A stretch of 8,497 bases of DNA, taken from JANLUX01 sp031363705. Lineage in GTDB: Bacteria; Bacteroidota; Bacteroidia; AKYH767-A; OLB10. The position numbers and the translations under genes are program-made. Under the pieces are notes generated by a model. The model ran no database searches and was not told the DNA's origin. It worked only from the letters and a program-made list of their open reading frames with translations. The stretch is taken from NCBI GenBank assembly GCA_031363705.1, contig JANLUX010000104.1:1-8497 (forward strand). Reading direction: 5' to 3'. This document shows, in pieces, positions 1 through 6,700 of the stretch. The stretch's first letter is position 1. Each line of letters begins with the position of its first letter.

Positions 1-200
1 ATAATCTCTTCCAGTAATTGTTGCGGAATGGGAAATATCTGAGGATCAAAATCACCAATAGTTAGGTTCGAAATTTTTTCTCCCTTTCGTATTTTTTCGT
101 TTACTTCATTAGAGAGTTTAATGATCTCAGAGCCGATTAAATTTTCAGCCATTTCAGATAGCGGAAATGTAGCAGGATTGCTAGCAGTAGTAGTGGACAT
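1..200 (-). CDS. PLP-dependent class I/II aminotransferase, N-terminal fragment (partial)
   Basis: The reverse strand is open from an ATG at 200 to the left edge (66 codons plus two bases), so only the N-terminus is present. The translation begins MSTTTASNPATFPLSEMAEN and contains LIGSEIIKLSNEVNEKIRKG followed by ISNLTIGDFDPQIFPIP. From memory this is the N-terminal arm of Bacteroidota aspartate-aminotransferase-like proteins: the SEMA..L..SEI.K......I..G motif, then the strand with a GDFDP turn where other family members carry GEPDF-like residues. Such enzymes transfer an amino group between an amino acid and a 2-oxo acid in the cytoplasm using pyridoxal phosphate. The catalytic lysine lies outside the window, so substrate and exact subfamily cannot be judged. 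It lies 65 bp downstream of the 665-residue secreted protein gene on the same strand, but has its own promoter-like element, so it need not be cotranscribed. Confidence 0.8.
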   Translation of the reverse strand, partial: MSTTTASNPATFPLSEMAENLIGSEIIKLSNEVNEKIRKGEKISNLTIGDFDPQIFPIPQQLLEEI

Positions 201-219
201 GTTAATAAGAAATATGCGG

Positions 220-227
220 CAAACCTA
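220..227 (-). promoter_or_regulatory. Candidate Bacteroidota -7 promoter element of the aminotransferase gene
   Basis: The reverse strand reads TAGGTTTG, an exact match to the Bacteroidota -7 consensus TAnnTTTG. Transcription would start about six bases downstream, leaving a leader of only about a dozen bases before the ATG at 200. No good TTG(TTTG) -33 element stands 17-23 bases upstream, so support comes from the -7 box and its position alone. Confidence 0.5.
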
Positions 228-242
228 CGGAAAAGATAAGAG

Positions 243-262
243 AGGAATTGTTTTTTATTCCT
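243..262 (-). terminator. Small inverted repeat after the 665-aa gene, possible weak terminator
   Basis: A perfect 6-bp inverted repeat (AGGAAT / ATTCCT, eight-base A-rich loop on the minus strand) starts just beyond the stop codon of the 665-residue gene. On the minus strand it is followed by a pyrimidine-rich run (CTCTTATCTTTTCC) rather than a clean U tract. It could end transcription of the upstream gene before the aminotransferase promoter. The stem is short and AT-rich, so it may be chance. Confidence 0.25.
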
Positions 263-265
263 ATA

Positions 266-2263
266 TTATTTGGTTTTAACCACTCTGGTTACCCATGATT
301 TAACCTCTGTGGAAATACGGATAAAATAAATGCCGGGCTTTAATTGTGAACCGATTGTAAAGGTTTCATTTGCTTCAAGCTCTTGTAATGGAATCACCTC
401 TTTGCCTGTAATATCAAGCATGGAAAATACAGCATCATCTGTGTCATCCATTTCAATGTAAAAACTTTCCTTGAAGGGATTAGGACAAACAATAAATGGA
501 ATATTTGATTCTGCAATTTTTGCTGCCGCACAATTGTTGGTAACAGTTCTGTTGCCTGAGAATTTGCTGCATCCATAACTATCAGTTACCGCAACACGAA
601 ACATACCTGGAGTTTTTGCATAATAAATCTGGTTGGTTGCTCCCTGAATATTGATATTGTTCTTTTGCCATTGATAAGTATATCCTGTTCCTGTGGTTGC
701 TTTGAGTTTCACACTATCTCCATTGCAAATATTTAAAGAACCTGTAACAGTTATAGATGATGTAGGAGGTCCAGTTACTGAAATACTATTTGATTGTTTT
801 GAACAGGCATGTGCATCTGTAATAACTACAGAGAAATTTCCGCTGGCTTTGGCAATATAAGTTGCGTTAATTGCATTGGCTATGTTGGCTGTACCTTTCT
901 TCCATTGATAATGATAACCGGTTCCGGTTGAAGCTGATAATGTTACATTTCCACCAATGCAAAACTGTGTGGGTCCGTTCGCACTTATCACTGCAACCGG
1001 TAATGCATTCACAATTACTGCTGACGATTTTGTTTTGGTATTAGATCCATTACTATTGGTTGCAGTAAGTATTACATCATACACTCCGGGTGAGTTATAA
1101 TTAACAACTGGGTTTTTAAGATTTGAAGCTGAGGGATTTCCTCCGGGAAAACTCCATTGCCATCCTGTTGGTTGATTGGTACTGGTATCAGTAAACTGAA
1201 TGCTGCTTCCGGGACAAACAGAATCTTTGCTCTGCGAAAATCCCGCAACAGGAGAAGGAGAGAAAACAGATGCAGGTAAATAAGGAGTGAGATTAAACGA
1301 CCTTAGCCTTGGTGCAACATTAAAAATTGATTGCTGAAATCGTTCGTTTGTAACATAACCATAAGCACCATTCCTGAAATCAATCCCTTCAGCTTGTCCG
1401 TATGATAAAACATTGCCTGCATTAAATTTTCTTTTGTTGCCATTAAAAAACAAACCATTCTTATAATCATAAAGCATATAAAGAAACAGAGGTGCAACTC
1501 CTGTATTGTCATAACCGATTAAAGCAATAATCCCATTCTGTTGAATACCTGCACCGGTAACCAGGAAACCTGTGTTAAGCGTTTCCTTTAACTGTGCAAT
1601 ATAATTACCGGGTATGGCAGGTAATACATAATGCCTGGTTTGCTTGTCCACCCAGCTTTTGCTAAAGAGATGTAGCGAATCGTTGAAAAAAATAATTGAT
1701 TCACAATCGTAATTATTATTGTTTGGCAATGAGGTAAAAACTGTCTGATCAGAATAAGAATAGTTAATAATATCTGCTGTCACTGTAGTCGTGGCAAGTG
1801 TTAACGAACTTTTTGCAACACGATAAATTCTTAAATTATTTCTGTTACCATTATTATTTCCGCAATCCGCTATATAGATATAATTATTATCAGCAGTAAT
1901 ATCTTCCCAGTCAACATTTGTAGCATTGCTGATCACAACAGTTTGCAAAACCATATTTGAAATACTGTCAATTCTATAAATGGAATTACTGTTACCCCCA
2001 TCATTATGTGTCCAGATGGAACCGTTGGTAAAAATTACGCCTGATGTTTCATCGAACAGCGGTGTACTCAATGCAGTTTTATCTGTTAATGTAATATTAG
2101 TTACAGGATATAAACATGAACCATCATTAATAGTTGCACCAGGGTTGTAATTAGTAGCCTGTGGATCAGTACAACCAGATTGTGCATGACTTTTGTTTAC
2201 AGCAAACACAATCTGCAGAACAATGAGATTTGCAATTAGTAGTGACTGAACATATTTATTCAT
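266..2263 (-). CDS. Secreted beta-propeller/PKD/Ig-like protein with T9SS type A sorting domain
   Basis: A complete 665-residue exported protein. Residues 1-27 form a signal peptide (basic start, hydrophobic core, likely cleavage after SHA). The mature N-terminus has a GCTDPQATNYNP...DGSC motif (residues 30-50), a short two-cysteine module common in Bacteroidota exoproteins. Residues about 55-330 look like a beta-propeller, with motifs such as WTHNDGGNSNSIYRID, DWEDI and YIYIADCGNNNGNR. Residues about 338-418 are a PKD domain (GWQWSFPGG, then YNSPGVYDVILTATNSNG). Two tandem Ig-like repeats follow, at 421-497 and 501-574. They share GTGY.YQW, a Y.AK..G.F.V.VTD core and a conserved Cys at the same place (ACSK / GCSK). 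Residues about 588-665 are a T9SS type A tail (VCPNPF..SFYIEM, LDITGKEV, LKPGIYFIRI, basic C-terminus), expected to direct export by the Por secretion system and surface anchoring or release. No catalytic residues are recognisable, so the biochemical role is unknown; binding or adhesion is inference. The ATG at 2263 is the natural start because the signal peptide follows directly. The gene is divergent from the membrane protein gene at 2500. Confidence 0.85.
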   Translation of the reverse strand: MNKYVQSLLIANLIVLQIVFAVNKSHAQSGCTDPQATNYNPGATINDGSCLYPVTNITLTDKTALSTPLFDETSGVIFTNGSIWTHNDGGNSNSIYRIDSISNMVLQTVVISNATNVDWEDITADNNYIYIADCGNNNGNRNNLRIYRVAKSSLTLATTTVTADIINYSYSDQTVFTSLPNNNNYDCESIIFFNDSLHLFSKSWVDKQTRHYVLPAIPGNYIAQLKETLNTGFLVTGAGIQQNGIIALIGYDNTGVAPLFLYMLYDYKNGLFFNGNKRKFNAGNVLSYGQAEGIDFRNGAYGYVTNERFQQSIFNVAPRLRSFNLTPYLPASVFSPSPVAGFSQSKDSVCPGSSIQFTDTSTNQPTGWQWSFPGGNPSASNLKNPVVNYNSPGVYDVILTATNSNGSNTKTKSSAVIVNALPVAVISANGPTQFCIGGNVTLSASTGTGYHYQWKKGTANIANAINATYIAKASGNFSVVITDAHACSKQSNSISVTGPPTSSITVTGSLNICNGDSVKLKATTGTGYTYQWQKNNINIQGATNQIYYAKTPGMFRVAVTDSYGCSKFSGNRTVTNNCAAAKIAESNIPFIVCPNPFKESFYIEMDDTDDAVFSMLDITGKEVIPLQELEANETFTIGSQLKPGIYFIRISTEVKSWVTRVVKTK

Positions 2264-2466
2264 AAAAATAATTTTGAAATTTTATATTGTACGAATGGAA
2301 TTCACATATAGTTATGCTAACATACAGCAATAATAAAGTGGGATTGATACAAAAAGCGAAAAATATTTCATTGCAGTAAACCAATTTTTTATAAGTTGTC
2401 TTAACAAATTAAGAACCAAAGTTTTTTGGATTTCCTTATCATAGCTGAACACCATTAAAGTATTGC

Positions 2467-2474
2467 TACTTTTA
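2467..2474 (+). promoter_or_regulatory. Candidate -7 element upstream of the TPR/Hpt-like membrane protein
   Basis: TACTTTTA matches TAnnTTTG at all but the last base. Transcription from it would begin near 2480, on top of the possible GTG start at 2479 but about 20 bases before the in-frame ATG at 2500, so it favours the ATG. No TTG -33 element lies at the usual distance. The rest of the 2264-2478 intergenic region is AT-rich and shows no convincing promoter for the divergent 665-residue gene and no strong hairpin. Confidence 0.3.
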
Positions 2475-2499
2475 CCTCGTGAAAACCCGGATTTATTTT

Positions 2500-3684
2500 A
2501 TGCGCAGTTATTTGTCTGTTTTCCTGTGTATTATTCTCAACATTAATGCATTTACACAAAACAAAATTGATAAAGCAGAGAAAGCTATAGCCGACTCTTC
2601 AATGGTTGTATTCTTGAACGGTCAAGCGGAGAAATATATTAGTCAGATGCCTGACTCTGGAATTTATTTTGGAGAACTTGCTTTAAAAGTTGGAGTTCGT
2701 TCTCACCATTATGAGTATCTGAACGAGTCACATAGAATTGTGGGATGGTGTTATTATAACCAACAGAATTTTTCAAAAGCAAAATTTCATTTGATGTATG
2801 CATTAAATGATTCAAGCCTCTCTTCTCCTGAAAAAAATAAAATTTATGAAGCACTTTTAAACGCCTCTGAAAAAACAAAAGATTATGAACAGGCATTTTT
2901 ATTTTTAAAAATTATTACACAATCAAAAGACAGTATTAACCGTCAAAATCAGAATGACACATTACTTCAATTGCAAAATCAACTAACCGTAACGCAACGG
3001 AAAAGTCAGGAAGAATTGCAAAGAAAGGAGAAGATTTTAGAGGCAAGTAAAACCAGGAATGAGCAGTTAATTATTATCGGTGTCGTTGTTGTTTTTGTTT
3101 TGGTGCTGTTGATCCTCTTGCTTTTGTTTTTGTTGGAGAGAAACAAGAAAAAATTTAATAAAAGTTTAGAGGAAAAAAGTTTTCTGATCACCGAAATTAA
3201 AAATCAAAACCAAAATCTTCAATTTAAAATTGCAGATTATGAACGGTTAAAATCAGAAATAGTAAAAGATAAACGCGAAGGAAGAATTCAGGAAATTACA
3301 ATAGATAAAAAGAAGGAAGAAGAAACAACAGAAAAAAAAGAAACAACTTCAATTATTGACCAATACCAGTTAGCAACAGGAGAGAAAAAAACAAAATTGC
3401 TTCCAAAGCTTGAATCATTTGCAAATACAATTCCAGCTAAGCTGCAAATAATTGAACAGGCATTTGCACGACATGACTGGCAAACAATTAACAGCACATT
3501 GCAAAATATGAAACCAATTATTCATGAGGCAGGTTTGGACAAATGTGAGTCACTCATAAATGAAATAAATGATCATGTTAACTCAAATGCAACTAACCGT
3601 GCAGTGGTGAAATTATTGTCAGTTAAATCCATTTGTACTAAAACTATTAATGCCATTAAAATGATTTTGGAGAAAGTATTATAG
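2500..3684 (+). CDS. Membrane-anchored TPR-like/coiled-coil protein with degenerate Hpt-like C-terminal domain
   Basis: 394 residues from the ATG at 2500; an in-frame GTG at 2479 would add seven residues. I prefer the ATG because the signal sequence (MRSYLSVFLCIILNINAFTQ) starts there and the nearest promoter-like box would overlap the GTG. After the signal peptide, residues about 25-145 are helical and TPR-like (DSGIYFGELALK, then GWCYYNQQNFSKAKFHLMYAL). A Q/K/E-rich coiled coil (150-188) leads into a single membrane helix (190-212, almost all V/L/I/F). A second coiled coil follows (218-285, very Lys/Glu-rich). The last 95 residues (about 298-390) resemble a four-helix histidine-phosphotransfer (Hpt) domain, with an apparent match to the HxxKxxxxxxGL core: QNMKPIIHEAGL. 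The position of the phospho-accepting His is Gln335 (codon CAA at 3502-3504). There is no histidine kinase, ATPase or DNA-binding domain. In Bacteroidota, signal peptide-TPR-TM proteins usually continue into a kinase or a LuxR-type helix-turn-helix, so this looks like a sensor with a pseudo-Hpt output. The function is inferred; the Hpt assignment rests on pattern only. Confidence 0.8.
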   Translation: MRSYLSVFLCIILNINAFTQNKIDKAEKAIADSSMVVFLNGQAEKYISQMPDSGIYFGELALKVGVRSHHYEYLNESHRIVGWCYYNQQNFSKAKFHLMYALNDSSLSSPEKNKIYEALLNASEKTKDYEQAFLFLKIITQSKDSINRQNQNDTLLQLQNQLTVTQRKSQEELQRKEKILEASKTRNEQLIIIGVVVVFVLVLLILLLLFLLERNKKKFNKSLEEKSFLITEIKNQNQNLQFKIADYERLKSEIVKDKREGRIQEITIDKKKEEETTEKKETTSIIDQYQLATGEKKTKLLPKLESFANTIPAKLQIIEQAFARHDWQTINSTLQNMKPIIHEAGLDKCESLINEINDHVNSNATNRAVVKLLSVKSICTKTINAIKMILEKVL

Positions 3685-3759
3685 TCGTTTTTGATTTAAT
3701 CCTACTAAATTTCCTTCCATCTCCAAATTGTTCTCACCTTGAGAGATCTATTCATTCAT
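3685..3759. other. Convergent intergenic gap without a clear terminator
   Basis: The membrane protein gene (plus) and the giant exoprotein gene (minus) end tail to tail with 75 bp between their stop codons. The only pairing I see is a 4-bp TCTC/GAGA stem around 3732-3744, too short to call a terminator. All three minus-strand frames hit stop codons within a few codons after 3760, so no lost reading-frame extension of the exoprotein is visible here. Confidence 0.5.
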
Positions 3760-6700
3760 TTACCTTGTCAAATCAAAATTCATCACAGCATTTTCAAACG
3801 AATAAGAATATTTACTCCAGGTTTCAATGGCATTGCGATGCTGAATCACTATGTAATAGCGATGTGCAGGAATCAAACCGCTAAATGTAAACGAACCTAT
3901 ACCGTGCGTATTGATAACCCTAGTATCCGTAGTTAAAATTTGCAATGATGCTGAATCGGCTAAACCGACTGTTATCGAATCGCAAATGGTGGAGAGATTA
4001 ACGGGATCCAATACTGCCTGCATGGAATCGGTGCCCGGCAGATAAAATCCTTCTATAAATGTTTTTAGGTTTATGGTAATGAAGCAGGAGTAATTATGAT
4101 AAACTCCTGTGTTCGGATCGCAGCCGTCAATGGTGCAGGTATCGTTATCATTAGTGTTAATCGGACTATAAGTCTGTGTTATGGAATTATAAAAGACGCA
4201 GGCTTCCAATGCTGTTAGTATTCCCGTATCATAATTAACAATGTAGTTAGAAGGAAGTTTTAATGAAATGCTGTCAGGCGCAATGGTGTAAAATCCCGGT
4301 GACAGGGTATCATTGGTCATCACCTGGTTCAAGCTGTCAAGAATCCGATAAACAGGAGGTGCTGCTATCACATTGCTATCCGCATCATCGTACTGATAAC
4401 GACTGGCAATGAATTTAAACAAAGGTGTTCCTCCAAAATTTACAAGCGTATCCTTAGCTTTTATAGTAAGTGGTTTTGGAAGTATGGTTAATGAACCTAA
4501 CTCATAAGTAATATCAAAATTATCAGATAACAATGCACCGGGTACTATAGCCCAAGTGCCCACCGTAATCCCTGTAATCATGTTGATGGATTTAAAATCA
4601 CCAAGCGTATCAGGATATGGAGCATCCACATCAGATGAATCAATCACGACTACAAGATTCTCGTTGCTGCTGTCAGTTACATTATCACTATTCACCAGGT
4701 TTCGGGCGTTTACCAGGTTTCGGGCGTTTATAAGATTACGTGCATTTGAGAAAGCAGTTCCATTAATCAAGTTACGGGCGTTTACCAGATTGCGGGCATT
4801 CACCAAATTTGGTGCACTTACCATAACCAAAGCGCTGCTATCTGGTCTGTCTCGGTAGTTAAACACATTTGCAACAGCTACATCCACAATTTTTGTAGTT
4901 TCATACACCACTGAGTCTGCCAGGGTGAGCGCATTAACCAAGCTGCGTGCATTAACAAGGCTGCGTGCATTAATTAATGAACGGGCGCTTACAAGAAAGC
5001 TTAAATGCGCTATATCAGCGTTTACCAGACTGCGCCCGTTTACCAAATTGCGTGCATCCACCAGCACCAACCCATCTGCCAGTTGACTTTTGTGATCTTC
5101 TTCCAAAGAGCTTAAAAAAGTGTCTCTGTCAGTAATAGCAATATTGGTTTTATCATAACTATAGGTTAAATTTAAGCTGTCTATTTTATCACCATAAGTT
5201 AAAACAGTGTCTTTAGCAATAATGGTAAGCGGTTGTTTGGTGACCTCAAGCAAGCCACTCACAAATATATATTGATAATAATCCAACAAAAGCTTATTCA
5301 CTGAATCAGCTGGATTTAAAGGTTTGATAGAATCCTGTATGTAATAAATACCAGTATTGCTGAGCGTGGTTGCAGACGTGGAATGATAAATACTGTCTAA
5401 TTTTAAACCAGCTAATGTCAGATTAAAATAACTCAGCGGTTGCCCGTCCACCAAAACAGAAGTGGTAAATACAGGCAGTTTCTCACCAAACTTTTTAGAT
5501 TTATTATCTGCCGTAACAATCACTGTTTTCTTGTAGAAGTAAATCTCATTAGAGTAACCACCATCCAATCCGCTTGGCGTCACCGGAGGATTATAAACTT
5601 TTAAGGGAGGATTGCCAATAAACTCAGGTATTTGAGCAGCGATCTGAGCGGAGTTTAAAAAAGTGGAAGAAACAAGGGTATCGTTAAAATATACCTTTGA
5701 CAAAGGGTTAAAATAACTCCCCGCGATGGTAACTGTAAAAGGCAACAGCCCCGGAATAGTAGTTGAATCGGGCAGTGTTAATGCATTTGCTATGGGAGCA
5801 GGTGCTGCTAATGAAGCAATAGCAGAGTCAGCCTGGATAAATCCATATCCGGTAACGTAATCAAAGCCTGGGGCATCCATATCTTGCGCAGTGTTCTGCA
5901 ATATAGTTCTGATTTCAGTTGGGCTTAGATTTGCAGACTGGCTATAAAACTTTTTCTTTGCTTCTATTAATAATGCAGCAACCCCTGCAGCGTGAGGAAC
6001 AGCGGCTGAGGTGCCAAAGAAGTTAGGAAATGCATCCTTCTCAATATTCTGACTTCCGAATGAAACAGTGGTATTAACCCCATCCGGTGCAACCAAATCA
6101 GGTTTATTTCTTGTCACTCCATTAACTGCGGTGCCGCCTTTGGAAGAAAAAGATTCTATTAGAGGAGGATTAACACCGAAAGCAGGTGTCTTGGTATATC
6201 TCACAGCCCCCATTGTAATAGCGCCTACTGCATTTGCTTGACCAACAATGGTGGATGTGCCGGTGATTGCATACTCGGTTATCTCCAGTTCTCCCCTGAA
6301 AACTACGTATTTGAACCGTACGTTTGCTGTACCGGAGGCTCTTACTATCATGATGTTGGCAACACTGTTGCCTTTCACTGTAAATGGCAAAACTTCCAGC
6401 GGATCACCACCGGTATTTACCCTGTTAAATCCAAAAATCCGATTCCCGAAATCATCGGTTAAATAAATGTCGAGATCGTTGCTTGCTCCCGGCATTTGAC
6501 CCAATGAATAAATGGAATCTTCCCACTGTAACACCACCGTGTAAGTGCCGCTTTTAAGTTTGACGCGCTGTGTATAATCTGTGCCTGAGCTGGCAAAATT
6601 ATGCGCCTTGCCAGGGTTGTATGCTGCCGGGGGATTTACTGGCTTAAAGATTCCTTCGTAGGACTTATTGCCGAAATTACCTGCAGAAGTAAAATAAGTA

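Noticed and set aside
2317..2335. Minus-strand TATGTTAG and TATTATTG as -7 boxes for the 665-residue gene
   Set aside because: Each misses one consensus base, and the nearest TTTG upstream (2350-2353) is at the wrong distance (25 or 14 bases).
3732..3744. Small hairpin TCTC-ACCTT-GAGA between the convergent genes as a bidirectional terminator
   Set aside because: Only four paired bases and no T tract on either side.
4556..4858. Plus-strand open frame with Arg/Phe-rich repeats (FTRFRAF)
   Set aside because: It is the antisense reading of the ARNLVN repeat of the giant exoprotein; the 18-bp period keeps the opposite strand free of stops. No signal or start context supports it.
4681..5067. CRISPR-like direct repeats
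   Set aside because: Repeats are 18 bp, contiguous, in frame, diverged by codon usage and lack unique spacers, so they are protein-coding repeats.
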